DNA of 37,965 bases from contig JAQYLJ010000026.1 in the NCBI GenBank assembly GCA_028720145.1, forward strand, positions 1-37,965, read 5' to 3'. Positions 8,436 to 16,950 of the stretch are shown in pieces. A model generated the notes under the pieces. It saw nothing but the letters and a program-made list of their open reading frames with translations. It made no database searches and was not told the DNA's origin. The position numbers and the translations under genes were made by a program. Numbering within the stretch: the stretch's first letter is position 1; the number at the start of each line of letters is the position of its first letter. Source of the stretch: Clostridia bacterium. GTDB lineage: Bacteria > Bacillota > Clostridia > Oscillospirales > CAG-272.

Positions 8436-9346
8436 CTCTCCTGTCCTCCCGTCAGTTTTTTGCCGGTCACGGCGAGGAAGACATCGTCCATTTTCCCCTT
8501 GGTGATCTCATAGTCTCGGAAGAGTTCCGGCTGTTTCAGAATCAGTGCGGTCGCCGCGGCGGTATCTTTCACCGCCACGCGGAAAGCGTCCCGTATTTTC
8601 TCATAGGGGAGTCCGAGCGCCTTCACCTGCTCTTCGGTCACCCCGTAGAGGGTGATAAAGTCTCCCGTATAGGTGTTTTTCAGGGTGAGGGGGGTGCCCT
8701 CCGCGGCGATTTTCCCGCTGTCGAGAATCACGACATAGTCGGCGTCCGCCGCCTCTTCCATGTAGTGCGTCGTCAGAAAGACGGTCATGTGCTTTTCTCT
8801 CCGCATCTCCGAGACCGCGCTCCAAAGCAGTTTCCGCGTCTGCGGGTCGAGCCCCGTCGTCGGCTCGTCGAGAATCAGAATGCTCGGGTCGTGGAGGAGT
8901 GCCCGCGCGATGTCGATGCGCCGTCTCTGCCCGCCCGAGAGTTTCCCCACCGTGCGGGAATAGAGTTCTTTTAGGGAGAGGAGACGGTCGAGTTCTTCTA
9001 GCCTCGCTTCAAACGCCTTGCCGCGGATGCCGTAGAGGGCGGCGCGGCTCTTTAAGTTCTCCATGACCGTGAGGGGTTTGTCGAGTACCGAATTTTGAAA
9101 CACCACGCCGATGCGGCGTTTCAGCGCGTCGAGCGAGTCGCGGATCTCCTGCCCGCACACCTTGACGCTCCCCGAGTCGCGCGAGAGCCCGCCCGAGAGA
9201 ATCGAGATGGTGGTGCTCTTCCCCGCGCCGTTCACGCCGAGGAAGGCGAAGAGTTCCCCCTCTTTGACGCGGAAGCTGAGGTCGGAGACCGCCTTCACCT
9301 CACCGAACGATTTACACAGATGACTGATTTCTATGACATTTTCCAT
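8432..9346 (-). CDS. ABC transporter ATP-binding protein (CcmA/DrrA-type)
   Basis: This 304-residue ATPase energises the adjacent ABC-2 permease. Walker A GVNGAGKST lies at residues 37-45, signature LSGGQ at 136-140, Walker B ILILDEP at 156-162 and the switch His in LTTHYMEEA at 194. The ~80-residue C-terminal extension with YEITKGKMDDVFLAVTGK is typical of drug-export ATPases of the DrrA/NodI group. The ATG at 9346 is chosen over an upstream in-frame start because MENVIEISHL matches the family and AAGGAA precedes it. It lies 45 bp after the hexosaminidase gene on the same strand. Confidence 0.93.
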   Translation of the reverse strand: MENVIEISHLCKSFGEVKAVSDLSFRVKEGELFAFLGVNGAGKSTTISILSGGLSRDSGSVKVCGQEIRDSLDALKRRIGVVFQNSVLDKPLTVMENLKSRAALYGIRGKAFEARLEELDRLLSLKELYSRTVGKLSGGQRRRIDIARALLHDPSILILDEPTTGLDPQTRKLLWSAVSEMRREKHMTVFLTTHYMEEAADADYVVILDSGKIAAEGTPLTLKNTYTGDFITLYGVTEEQVKALGLPYEKIRDAFRVAVKDTAAATALILKQPELFRDYEITKGKMDDVFLAVTGKKLTGGQER

Positions 9347-9391
9347 TGTTGTTTCCTTGTTGCATCTTGCGGGCACTGTCTGCCCGACCTA

Positions 9392-10999
9392 TTAAATATG
9401 ACCCGATCTGCCGTAGGGGAAGGAAATCCGCGCCCAGATCTGCTCGTCGGGATAGGTGTCGCCTGCGTTGCTCACCGGGAGAATCTCCTCTTCGAGCTCG
9501 GGAATCTCCGCGAGTTCCCCTGCCGCATAGCGGCGGAGTCTGCCGGCGCAGGTCGTCAGGCGAGCGACCAGCCCCCCGAGACGAATGTCGTGGGTCTCAT
9601 AGCCCTCGGGCTTGTTGTCGGAGAACCACACTCTCTCGACCGAGGCGTGGAGCCGTTCGACCGCCGCCACCGCCGCGGGATACGCCGTGTCCGCGAGGGC
9701 TTTGAGCCCCGCCAAGTCGTGCGCCCGATAGAGCGCGCGGGTCTTCACCCCGAGGTCGCACTTTTTTGCGACCGCCTCGGCGTAATCCGCCTCCATGAGG
9801 TAGAGATCGCGGCAGTTCGCCGAGCGCTCTGCCGCCGCGCGGAGGTCCTGTGCCAACTCGGCATAGAACGCGGGGGCATTCTCGGTCACGGTGCGGTCGT
9901 ACATACCGAGGAAGGGGTCCTGATACAGCCACGCTTTCGCGGGGTTCGAGAAGTTGTAGCGGGGTTCGAGCCGGTTGATTTTCCCGATGGACATCATGTC
10001 CTCGAAGTCCTCGCCCGTGATTTCCTTAAATTCTTTTGCGAGCGCCGCACGGTCGGGTTTCCCGTCGACCGCCTTCGCCGCGTAGAAGAGCATGGGGAGC
10101 GCCGTGAAATACGAGCATTCTCCGCCGTCATCGCCCCACAGGGTCATGAGGATATCCTTGACCCCCGTTTCGCGGCAGGCACTCATGGCGGCATCGGTCA
10201 CCATGAGGGCGCGCTCGGAGAGGGGCGCAAAGCCGCGCCATGTCCAAAGCCCGCCCGCAAAGACGACGGGGTTATTAAACTTCTGATGGATTTCGATGAC
10301 CCCCCGATAGAACGCGGGGTCGAAACGGTAGTAATCCCAGTAGACCAAATCCAGATTCTTGGGTACGCGCTCCAAAACCGCGGGGGAGAACACGCGGTCG
10401 GGGTGATAGCCGCCGCCCGTCGCGAGGACGAAGAACATATCGCTCCACATCATGGGGCGGAAGCCGTACTTGTCGGCGATTTCACAAACCCGCGCGAGGT
10501 GGCGGAGCAGAATGTCCGTGCGGTTCTGATACCCGTGTTTATCGAGGTATTTGCCGAGCCCGACCATGTGCGCCTCGTCCATCCCGATATGGATGCGGCG
10601 GGAGGTGAAGGACGCGGCGGCAGAGGCGAACATACGGTCGATGAGTTGATAGGTCTCCTCCTCGTCGACGAGCAGGATATTCGCGAAGTCGTTGACTTTC
10701 CGATAGGCGTCCCAGCGCATAATGGCATCGAGATGGGCGAGGGTCTGAATGCAGGGGACGAGCTCCACCCCGCGCTCGCGCGCGTAGGCGTCCACCTCGC
10801 GTAGCTCCGCCTGCGTATACCGCCCGCGCAGGTAGCCGAAATACGGCTCCTCGGGAATCTCATAGGTATCTTCGGTGTAGAGTTCCAGATAGGTGTACCC
10901 CATCTTGGCGATTAGGTCAATCAGGCGTTTGAGAGACGGGAGATTCATCACCGCCCCGCGGGAACAGTCGAGCATGGCTCCGAGTTGCTTTTCTTTCAT
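9392..10999 (-). CDS. Family 20-like beta-N-acetylhexosaminidase
   Basis: The 535-residue protein is a predicted glycoside hydrolase that releases terminal GlcNAc or GalNAc. The (beta/alpha)8 barrel runs from about residue 5 to 340. RRIHIGMDEAH contains the Asp-Glu pair (D141, E142) expected of GH20 substrate-assisted catalysis, and TLAHLD, WSDMFF, VYWDYYR and LMTLWGDDGGECS line the barrel. There is no signal peptide, so it acts in the cytoplasm on imported sugars. Start ATG 10999 follows GAAGGAG; the in-frame TTG at 11014 is less likely. It lies in an operon with nagA and nagB, which would process the released GlcNAc after phosphorylation. No GlcNAc kinase is visible here. Confidence 0.85.
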   Translation of the reverse strand: MKEKQLGAMLDCSRGAVMNLPSLKRLIDLIAKMGYTYLELYTEDTYEIPEEPYFGYLRGRYTQAELREVDAYARERGVELVPCIQTLAHLDAIMRWDAYRKVNDFANILLVDEEETYQLIDRMFASAAASFTSRRIHIGMDEAHMVGLGKYLDKHGYQNRTDILLRHLARVCEIADKYGFRPMMWSDMFFVLATGGGYHPDRVFSPAVLERVPKNLDLVYWDYYRFDPAFYRGVIEIHQKFNNPVVFAGGLWTWRGFAPLSERALMVTDAAMSACRETGVKDILMTLWGDDGGECSYFTALPMLFYAAKAVDGKPDRAALAKEFKEITGEDFEDMMSIGKINRLEPRYNFSNPAKAWLYQDPFLGMYDRTVTENAPAFYAELAQDLRAAAERSANCRDLYLMEADYAEAVAKKCDLGVKTRALYRAHDLAGLKALADTAYPAAVAAVERLHASVERVWFSDNKPEGYETHDIRLGGLVARLTTCAGRLRRYAAGELAEIPELEEEILPVSNAGDTYPDEQIWARISFPYGRSGHI

Positions 11000-11092
11000 G
11001 TCGGGCTCCTTCAAAAATGGATTGATGAAATAAATTTGATGAAATGAATATATGTGTGGGTTAAAACAAACCTTTTCGGTATTCGTTTGCGG

Positions 11093-12157
11093 TTATTCGG
11101 AGAATTTGAGGGTGTCAAGCAGGCGGTAGTCCTCGTCTGCGAGACAGAAGTCTGCGTCATAGCCGACCTCTATCTTCCCTTTGTTGAGCCCCAAGAGGCG
11201 CGCCGGTGTCTCGGACGCCATCGCGAACGCGTCCTCTGCCGGAATGCCGAACGAAATGGCGCGCAGGACACAGGTATAGAGCGGGGTGGTACTCCCCGCG
11301 AGCGCGCCGTCCTGCGTGCGCGCGACCCCGTCCCGCACGGTCATCTTCTGCCCTCCGAGGTCGTAGTCCCCGTCGGATAGCCCCGTCGCCCGCATGGAGT
11401 CGCTCACCAGAATCATGCGCTCCCGCCCGAACAGCCGATAGAGCGCGAGCACCGTCGCGGGATGGAGATGCACCCCGTCCGAGATGACCTGCGCGTAGGC
11501 ACCCGCTGTCAGCGCGGCGCCGATGGGACCGGGGGCACGGTGTAAAAACGGCGGCATGGCGTTACAGGTGTGCGTCAGGTTGTCCGCCCCGGCACGAAAC
11601 GCGCGGGAGGAAATGTCGTAGTCGGCTTTGGTATGCCCGAGGGCGACCGAGATGCCGTGCGCCCGACAGGCGGAAATGAAGGTCTCCGCGCCCGCGAGCT
11701 CGGGGGCGACCGTCACCATTTTGACCCCGGGGATTCCCGCGATTTCCTCGTATACGGGGAGCCGCAGATAGTCCTTATTCTGTGCGCCGATGGCATCGGG
11801 CGAGAGATAGGGTCCTTCGAGGTGCAGCCCGAGAATCTCGGCGCCGCCCCGTGCTTTCTTGGCGTTCTCCGCGACTTTCGCGACCTCACTCAGCGGGCGG
11901 GTCATGGTCGTCGGGAGAAAGGCGGTCACGCCCGAAGAGAGGTATGCCCGCGCGAGCGCGTCGAGGTCGCCGTCCATGGTGTCGAGCCCCGCCATGCCGT
12001 GGGTGTGGATGTCGATGAGCCCGGGGAGCAGGCGCGCCCCCGCGCAGTCCCGCCCGTCTTCCGCGGTTCTCGCGAGCGAGACGATTTTCCCGCCCGCGAC
12101 CGTGACATCGGTCAGGGTTTCACCGACGCGGACATTTTTGAGGACTGCGTCAGCCAT
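11093..12157 (-). CDS. nagA: N-acetylglucosamine-6-phosphate deacetylase
   Basis: This 354-residue amidohydrolase removes acetate from GlcNAc-6-phosphate to give glucosamine-6-phosphate. Motifs in order are the metal-binding DIHTHG (residues 49-54), LHLEGPYLSP with its catalytic-site Glu, LGHTKADY, THTCNAMPPF, ISDGVHL and VSDSMRATG with the catalytic Asp. It is slightly shorter than the usual ~380 residues but has all the core motifs. It overlaps nagB by eight bases, so the two are co-translated. The GH20 gene follows after 93 bp on the same strand. Confidence 0.96.
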   Translation of the reverse strand: MADAVLKNVRVGETLTDVTVAGGKIVSLARTAEDGRDCAGARLLPGLIDIHTHGMAGLDTMDGDLDALARAYLSSGVTAFLPTTMTRPLSEVAKVAENAKKARGGAEILGLHLEGPYLSPDAIGAQNKDYLRLPVYEEIAGIPGVKMVTVAPELAGAETFISACRAHGISVALGHTKADYDISSRAFRAGADNLTHTCNAMPPFLHRAPGPIGAALTAGAYAQVISDGVHLHPATVLALYRLFGRERMILVSDSMRATGLSDGDYDLGGQKMTVRDGVARTQDGALAGSTTPLYTCVLRAISFGIPAEDAFAMASETPARLLGLNKGKIEVGYDADFCLADEDYRLLDTLKFSE

Positions 12158-12872
12158 TGTATGCCTCGCTATCGCAAATCACCGTCGCGTCGGGGTGGAG
12201 TTTTAAGAAGGTCGCGGGACAATGCGGGTCGATCTTATCGTGATAAAGATTTTTGAGCGCCTCGTGTTTGTTCTTGCCCGAGACCAAGAGAAGAATTTTC
12301 CGCGCGCGGAGGATGGAGCCCATGCCCATGGAGATGGCGTGGGTCGGCACCTCAGCGGCGCTCGAAAAGAAACGGGCGTTGGCGCGGATGGTGTCCTCGG
12401 TCAGGGGGGTGAGATGGGTGGAAGCGTAGAGGGTATCGTCGGGTTCATTGAACCCGATATGCCCGTTCTGCCCGATCCCGAGCAGTTGGAGGTCGATCCC
12501 GCCCGCGTCCTCGATCGCCGCATCATAGGCGCGGCAGGTCTCGGGGGGGTTGTCGGTGTCTCCGCTGGGGACCGCGGTCATTTCTCTCGGGAGATTGATT
12601 TCCGAGAAGAGGTTTTTCTCCATGAAATAGCGGTAGCTCTGCGGATGGTCGGGCGACATGGGGTAATACTCGTCCAAATTAAACGAGCGGGCGCGGGAGA
12701 AGTCCAGTCCCTCTTCACGATACATCCGCGCGAGCTCCCGATACGCCCCGATGGGGGTCGACCCCGTGGCGAGCCCCAAGACGCAGGCGGGTTTTTCCCG
12801 CACCTGCGCCGCGATGATTTCCGCCGCACGGCGCGAGAGTTCCTCATAATCTTCGGTCAGGATAAAGCGCAT
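12150..12872 (-). CDS. nagB: Glucosamine-6-phosphate deaminase
   Basis: The 240-residue enzyme converts glucosamine-6-phosphate to fructose-6-phosphate and ammonia, feeding glycolysis. GLATGSTPIGAYRELA binds the phosphate, FNLDEYY carries the catalytic Asp, and GIGQNGHIGFNEP is the family signature. The shorter length compared with E. coli NagB (266) is usual for Firmicutes forms, which lack the allosteric tail. Start ATG 12872 follows GGAGG. It is the first gene of the minus-strand operon nagB-nagA-GH20-ABC, driven by the promoter at 12944-12972. Confidence 0.97.
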   Translation of the reverse strand: MRFILTEDYEELSRRAAEIIAAQVREKPACVLGLATGSTPIGAYRELARMYREEGLDFSRARSFNLDEYYPMSPDHPQSYRYFMEKNLFSEINLPREMTAVPSGDTDNPPETCRAYDAAIEDAGGIDLQLLGIGQNGHIGFNEPDDTLYASTHLTPLTEDTIRANARFFSSAAEVPTHAISMGMGSILRARKILLLVSGKNKHEALKNLYHDKIDPHCPATFLKLHPDATVICDSEAYNG

Positions 12873-12943
12873 TTTCAGTCCTCCGATTCTTTTCGGGGGC
12901 GGGATGCCGTCTCCAACCCGTCTCCCCGTTTTCTGTCGCTTGC

Positions 12944-12972
12944 ATTATAGCACGGAACCCGCAAACGCGCAA
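12944..12972 (-). promoter_or_regulatory. Promoter of the nagBA operon
   Basis: On the minus strand a perfect TATAAT (12944-12949) is preceded by TG one base upstream, forming an extended -10. TTGCGC lies 17 bp further upstream (12967-12972). It is divergent from the promoter at 13019-13047. Confidence 0.7.
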
Positions 12973-13018
12973 GTATGCGCGCGCGGTTTTGCAAGAGATG
13001 CCCGGGAGACGAAAAGAT

Positions 13019-13047
13019 TTGCAAAAGAATGTTTTTTCGTGTATAAT
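13019..13047 (+). promoter_or_regulatory. Promoter of the DHH-surE operon
   Basis: TTGCAA at 13019-13024, a 17-bp spacer and a perfect TATAAT at 13042-13047 lie 59 bp before the first start codon. Confidence 0.75.
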
Positions 13048-13105
13048 AGATTGTTAAAAAGAACGCGGCGACCGCCGCTACCCACAAGTCGAAAGGACCT
13101 ACGCC

Positions 13106-14050
13106 ATGTTTGAAGAAGTCAGACGCGCGCTCGAAAGTTATGACACCATCATCATCCACCGTCACGCGAAGCCCGACGGAGACGCGCTCGGCGCGCAGAT
13201 CGGGCTCAAACACCTGCTCCGAGAGAACTACCCCGAAAAGAGAGTTTACGCGGTCGGCGACCCCGCGGGGCGGTATGGCTTTATGACCGACTCGGAGATG
13301 GATGAAATCCCCGATACCACCTATGAGCACGCGCTCGCCGTGGTGCTCGACACTTCCGCAAAATCGCTTATCAGCGACCCGCGCTATCAGACTGCCGCCG
13401 CGACCGTGCGGATCGACCACCACCTCTTCTGTGAACAGATTGCGGAAATCGAGGTGGACGACCCCTCGTTCGAGAGTTGTTGCGGCATGATTGCCGAGCT
13501 CGCGCGGGAGTCCGCGTGGCGGGTCCCGAAAATCGCCGCCGAGTCCCTCTTTACCGGTATGGTGACCGACTCGGGCAGATTCCGCTATGACGCGACCTCC
13601 CCCCGCACCCTGCGTCTCGCGGCGTTTCTGCTTGAACAGGGCGTGGATACCGAATCCATCTATCGGAACCTCTACGCGGACGACTTTTCCCGCCTGAAAC
13701 AGCGTGCCGAATTTCTCTTGAAAGTCACCGTCACCCCGCACGGTGTGGCGTATCTTTACAACACGGCGGAAGAGGTCGCGGCGAGCGGACTCGACACCTT
13801 TTCGGTCTCCCGCGGGATGGTGAGTCTCATGGCGGACATCCGCGGGGTCGACAGTTGGGTGAACTTCACCGAGACCGATGACGGCGTGCTGTGCGAACTG
13901 CGCTCGAGCCGTTACGACATCAACAAAATCGCCGTGAAATACGGCGGCGGCGGGCATAAAAAGGCGAGCGGCGCCACCGTCAAAGACCGTGAGACCGCCA
14001 TGCAAATGGTGCATGACCTCGAAGCGTTAGGAGAAGAAAACAATGACTGA
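13106..14050 (+). CDS. DHH-family phosphoesterase, NrnA-like (first copy)
   Basis: The 314-residue protein belongs to the DHH/DHHA1 family of NrnA/pAp phosphatases, which degrade nanoRNAs, pAp or cyclic-dinucleotide products in the cytoplasm. HRHAKPDGDALGAQ (near residue 18), VVLDTS, the diagnostic RIDHH and FTGMVTDSGRF supply the two-metal site. The C-terminal DHHA1 domain has the GGGGHKKASGA substrate-binding motif. Start ATG 13106 follows GAAAGGA. It is followed by a paralogous gene with an 8-bp overlap. The exact substrate cannot be fixed from sequence. Confidence 0.93.
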   Translation: MFEEVRRALESYDTIIIHRHAKPDGDALGAQIGLKHLLRENYPEKRVYAVGDPAGRYGFMTDSEMDEIPDTTYEHALAVVLDTSAKSLISDPRYQTAAATVRIDHHLFCEQIAEIEVDDPSFESCCGMIAELARESAWRVPKIAAESLFTGMVTDSGRFRYDATSPRTLRLAAFLLEQGVDTESIYRNLYADDFSRLKQRAEFLLKVTVTPHGVAYLYNTAEEVAASGLDTFSVSRGMVSLMADIRGVDSWVNFTETDDGVLCELRSSRYDINKIAVKYGGGGHKKASGATVKDRETAMQMVHDLEALGEENND

Positions 14051-15032
14051 AAACCGTGAAATTTTGCAAGCCATCTTTGAGAAAATCAAGGCGTACGACC
14101 GCATTTTCCTCTTCCGCCATGTCCGCTGTGACGGCGACTGCGTCGGCGCGACCAAGGGGCTCAAAGAGATTCTCCGCGACTCTTTTCCCGAAAAAGAGAT
14201 TATTCTCACCGACGGGCAGAAGAGCGACTATCTCGCGTTCCTCGGTGAGGACGACCCCGCAGTGCCCGAGAATGCCTACCATGACGCACTCGGCATTGTC
14301 ATCGATACCGCGAACGCCGCGCGCATTTCCAATCAAAATTTCTCGCTTTGTCGCGAGGTGATTAAAATCGACCACCATATTGAGACCGAGCCGTTCGGCG
14401 ACCTCCGCTGGGTGGAGGAACACCGTTCCTCCGCCTGCGAGATGATCGTCTCTTTCTACGATACTTTCCGCGACGAGCTCACCCTCTCGGGGGACGCCGC
14501 CCTCTACCTCTACACCGGCATGGTGACCGACTCGGGCAGATTCCGCTACGAGGGCGTGACGGGCGAGACCCTGCGCTGTGCGGGGATTCTGCTCGACCGC
14601 GGCATCGACACCGATACCCTGTTCGCTCATCTCTATCTGACCGATGCCGACTATTTCAAGTTCAAAGCGTATATGACCGGACGCATCAAGTTCACCGAGC
14701 ACGGCGTGGCATACCTCTATCTCACCCGCGGGATGCAAAAGAAATTCGGGCTCTCGCACGAGGAGGCGAGCAATGTCATTTCCCTGCTCGACGGGATCAA
14801 AGGTTCCCTCATTTGGCTTGCGTTCATCGAGAACCCCGGGGAGAAGGATATCCGCGTCCGTCTGCGCTCGCGGTTTGTTACCGTGAACGGGATTGCCGAG
14901 CACTATCACGGCGGCGGACACGCCTGCGCGAGCGGTGCCACGGTGTATTCCAAGAAAGAGGCACAAGCCCTCATCCGTGAGGCAGATGCGGTGCTTGCCG
15001 ACTATAAAGCGACGCACGAGGGGTGGCTATGA
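14043..15032 (+). CDS. DHH-family phosphoesterase, NrnA-like (second copy)
   Basis: This is a 329-residue paralogue of the preceding gene, sharing FTGMVTDSGRFRY-type and GGGHACASGA motifs and the same domain order. All catalytic motifs are kept: RHVRCDGDCVGA, VIDTANAAR, KIDHH and TGMVTDSGRF. In the first motif HxKxDGD is altered to HVRCDGD and in the last GGGGHKK is GGGHACA, so it may prefer a different substrate. It overlaps the upstream gene by eight bases and surE by four, implying coupled translation. Tandem NrnA-like paralogues are uncommon and suggest duplication. Confidence 0.93.
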   Translation: MTENREILQAIFEKIKAYDRIFLFRHVRCDGDCVGATKGLKEILRDSFPEKEIILTDGQKSDYLAFLGEDDPAVPENAYHDALGIVIDTANAARISNQNFSLCREVIKIDHHIETEPFGDLRWVEEHRSSACEMIVSFYDTFRDELTLSGDAALYLYTGMVTDSGRFRYEGVTGETLRCAGILLDRGIDTDTLFAHLYLTDADYFKFKAYMTGRIKFTEHGVAYLYLTRGMQKKFGLSHEEASNVISLLDGIKGSLIWLAFIENPGEKDIRVRLRSRFVTVNGIAEHYHGGGHACASGATVYSKKEAQALIREADAVLADYKATHEGWL

Positions 15033-15757
15033 GAATCCTTATCACCAATGACGACGGCATCGCCGCACCCGGGTTAGAGGCGCTCGTCAAAGCCGCCGTG
15101 AAATACGGCGAAGTCACCGTCGCGGCACCCAAGGTCGAGCAGAGCGGAAAGAGTCACGGCATCGAACTCCACAAGCCGTTTGAAGTCAAAGAGGTGCCGT
15201 ATCTTTCGGGCGTCACCGCGTATTCCGTGGACTCCACCCCCGCCGACTGCGTCCGCTTCGCGATTCTCGGACTCGGGGAGACCTACGACCTCGTCCTCTC
15301 GGGCATTAACAACGGCATGAATCTCGGCACCGATATTCTCTATTCGGGGACGGTGGGCGCGATTTTCGAGGCGGCGGTGCTGGGCGCGCGCGCCATCGCG
15401 CTCTCGACGGCGGTCGGGGGTCTTAATGCCGCGCTCCCGCATTTTGACGCCTTGGAGAACTATTTTCGGACGCACGACCTGCTCTCCCGCCACACGCTCT
15501 ACAATGTCAATATTCCCGAGGGCGCGCGGGGGATCTTGCTGACGCGGCAAGGGGGTCCCTTCTATTCGGATGACTTTCTCCGCGAGGAGGGCGACCTCTA
15601 CCGTCCGATCGGGAAATGCGTCTATCTGCGGGGCGAGGACCTCTCCCGCGATACCGACGCGGCGATGAGTGGCTATATCTCGATTACCCCCATGACCGCC
15701 GCCCGCACCGACGAAGCCGCGCTCGCGCGGCTCGCAAGCGAGTCTCCCCTGTTCTAA
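15029..15757 (+). CDS. surE: 5'/3'-nucleotidase SurE
   Basis: The 242-residue protein is a SurE-type nucleoside-5'(3')-monophosphatase. The metal-binding N-terminus RILITNDDGI (D8, D9), SGKSHGIELH, SVDSTPADCV and the SGINNGMNLGTDILYSGTVG loop are all present. I chose ATG 15029, in an ATGA overlap with the upstream stop, over GTG 15023. MRILITNDDG is the usual SurE start, and GAGGGG lies just upstream. Its place after two DHH phosphoesterases suggests a nucleotide salvage or nanoRNA clean-up operon. Confidence 0.96.
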   Translation: MRILITNDDGIAAPGLEALVKAAVKYGEVTVAAPKVEQSGKSHGIELHKPFEVKEVPYLSGVTAYSVDSTPADCVRFAILGLGETYDLVLSGINNGMNLGTDILYSGTVGAIFEAAVLGARAIALSTAVGGLNAALPHFDALENYFRTHDLLSRHTLYNVNIPEGARGILLTRQGGPFYSDDFLREEGDLYRPIGKCVYLRGEDLSRDTDAAMSGYISITPMTAARTDEAALARLASESPLF

Positions 15758-15809
15758 ACGCTAAACGCTTGCCACGATTGATCCCGATTTATGGTTTCGG
15801 AGGTACATT

Positions 15810-16295
15810 ATGAATACACAACAACATCAAAACACGAAACGGACGCTCCGCGTGCTCGGGGTGGTTCTCCTTGCCTTCGGTGCCGTCTTGGCAATGACGG
15901 GATTCGTCAACTTCGCCCTGTCCATCTCCGACGGCGAGATGCCCTCCCTCTTTTGGATGCTGTTTTTGGGGTTCCCCCTGCTCGCCTTTGGACTGATGCT
16001 CCTCCTCATGAGTTTGCGGCAGGAGATTACCCGCTATGTCAAAAATGAGACCATCCCGGTCATAAATGAGGCGGGCGAGGAGATCGCTCCCGCCGTCCGC
16101 GCGGTGGCTGCCGCCGCCCGCGAGGGGGTCATCCCCACCGAGCACCTGACCTGCGGGGCGTGCGGTGCCGAGAACCCCGCGGGAAATTCTTACTGCGGGA
16201 AATGCGGTGCCCCGCTCGCGAGAACCTGCCCCGCCTGCGGCGCATCGGTCAAGGCGGGCGACGCCTACTGCGGTCAGTGCGGTAAAAAACTGTAA
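15810..16295 (+). CDS. Membrane protein with two C-terminal zinc ribbons
   Basis: The product has 161 residues. Two hydrophobic helices lie at about residues 13-36 and 47-67. A charged linker follows, then two zinc-ribbon modules, each with paired CxxC motifs: CGACGAENPAGNSYCGKC and CPACGASVKAGDAYCGQC. This double zinc ribbon (DZR-like) layout is frequent in Firmicutes membrane proteins of unknown role. Start ATG 15810 follows CGGAGGT. It lies in line with surE and the 2H phosphoesterase, with short gaps, so it is probably in the same transcript. Function is unknown. Confidence 0.85.
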   Translation: MNTQQHQNTKRTLRVLGVVLLAFGAVLAMTGFVNFALSISDGEMPSLFWMLFLGFPLLAFGLMLLLMSLRQEITRYVKNETIPVINEAGEEIAPAVRAVAAAAREGVIPTEHLTCGACGAENPAGNSYCGKCGAPLARTCPACGASVKAGDAYCGQCGKKL

Positions 16296-16309
16296 TCGGG
16301 AGGGCACCC

Positions 16310-16846
16310 ATGTTTATTTGGCTCGGGCTGGATGCCGACGATGCTTTTTCACACCTGAAAGCGCGGGTGTGCGAAGTCGACCGCGCCCTCGGAATTAACG
16401 GTTCCCGCGATTCGTTCCCCTTTCATGTCTCATTCAAGATTTCGTTTGAGGTGCCCGACGGGCGTTTTGAGGAAATCGCGGAGACGGTAACAGACTATTA
16501 CCGCACCCTGCACGGCTTCACCCTCTACCCCCGCGCCATTGAAAAAGAGGACGGGATCGTCTGGGTGCGCTACCGAGAGGAGCCGTATTTATCGGAGATC
16601 AAGCAGAATCTCAACCGTCTTCTGTTAGAGAAATTCGGGATAGAGATGCACCCCTACGACTATGACGACCTCTTTCACACCACCCTCTATATGGACGAGG
16701 ACGAAGAGGCCCTCGCGCGCGCGTTCGACGCGGTGAAAGATGCCCCGCTGCCCGCCAAAGTTGCGGCGACGCGTTTCGCCCTCGGGGTCTCCCCGACGGG
16801 GGACATCGGCTCGTATGTCATCTGCCGCACGGTCACCGCATCGTAA
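16310..16846 (+). CDS. 2H phosphoesterase (2'-5' RNA ligase superfamily)
   Basis: The 178-residue protein shows the two HxS/T motifs of the 2H superfamily: FHVSFKI (H39, S41) and FHTTLYM (H123, T125), about 84 residues apart as expected for the bilobed fold. Such enzymes act as RNA 2',3'-cyclic phosphodiesterases or 2'-5' ligases, or on other cyclic nucleotides; the precise substrate is open. Start ATG 16310 is preceded by GGGAGG and lies 14 bp after the zinc-ribbon gene. With NrnA-like and SurE proteins upstream, it completes a cluster of RNA and nucleotide phosphoesterases. Confidence 0.8.
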   Translation: MFIWLGLDADDAFSHLKARVCEVDRALGINGSRDSFPFHVSFKISFEVPDGRFEEIAETVTDYYRTLHGFTLYPRAIEKEDGIVWVRYREEPYLSEIKQNLNRLLLEKFGIEMHPYDYDDLFHTTLYMDEDEEALARAFDAVKDAPLPAKVAATRFALGVSPTGDIGSYVICRTVTAS

Positions 16847-16853
16847 AGAACCC

Positions 16854-16888
16854 GACCCCGAACTCCGCTGCACGAGCGAGGGGTCTTT
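16854..16888 (+). terminator. Probable terminator of the DHH-surE operon
   Basis: GACCCC (16854-16859) pairs with GGGGTC (16880-16885), with an inner partial CTC-CGCT/AGCG-AG stem, and is followed by TTTCT. The U-tract is short, so the call is moderate. It coincides with the left edge of the AT-rich island. Confidence 0.5.
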
Positions 16889-16950
16889 CTGATGTAAAGA
16901 AGAGCTCTAGTATTAGAATATGCCGCAATCGAAAAATTCAAGGTGAAAAT

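Noticed and set aside
9095..10804. 569-codon plus-strand frame
   Set aside because: It is antisense to the ABC ATPase and GH20 genes, with Arg/Glu/Gly-rich composition and no motif.
12875..14014. 379-codon minus-strand frame opposite the first DHH gene
   Set aside because: It is a mirror of a well-supported DHH gene and covers two divergent promoters.
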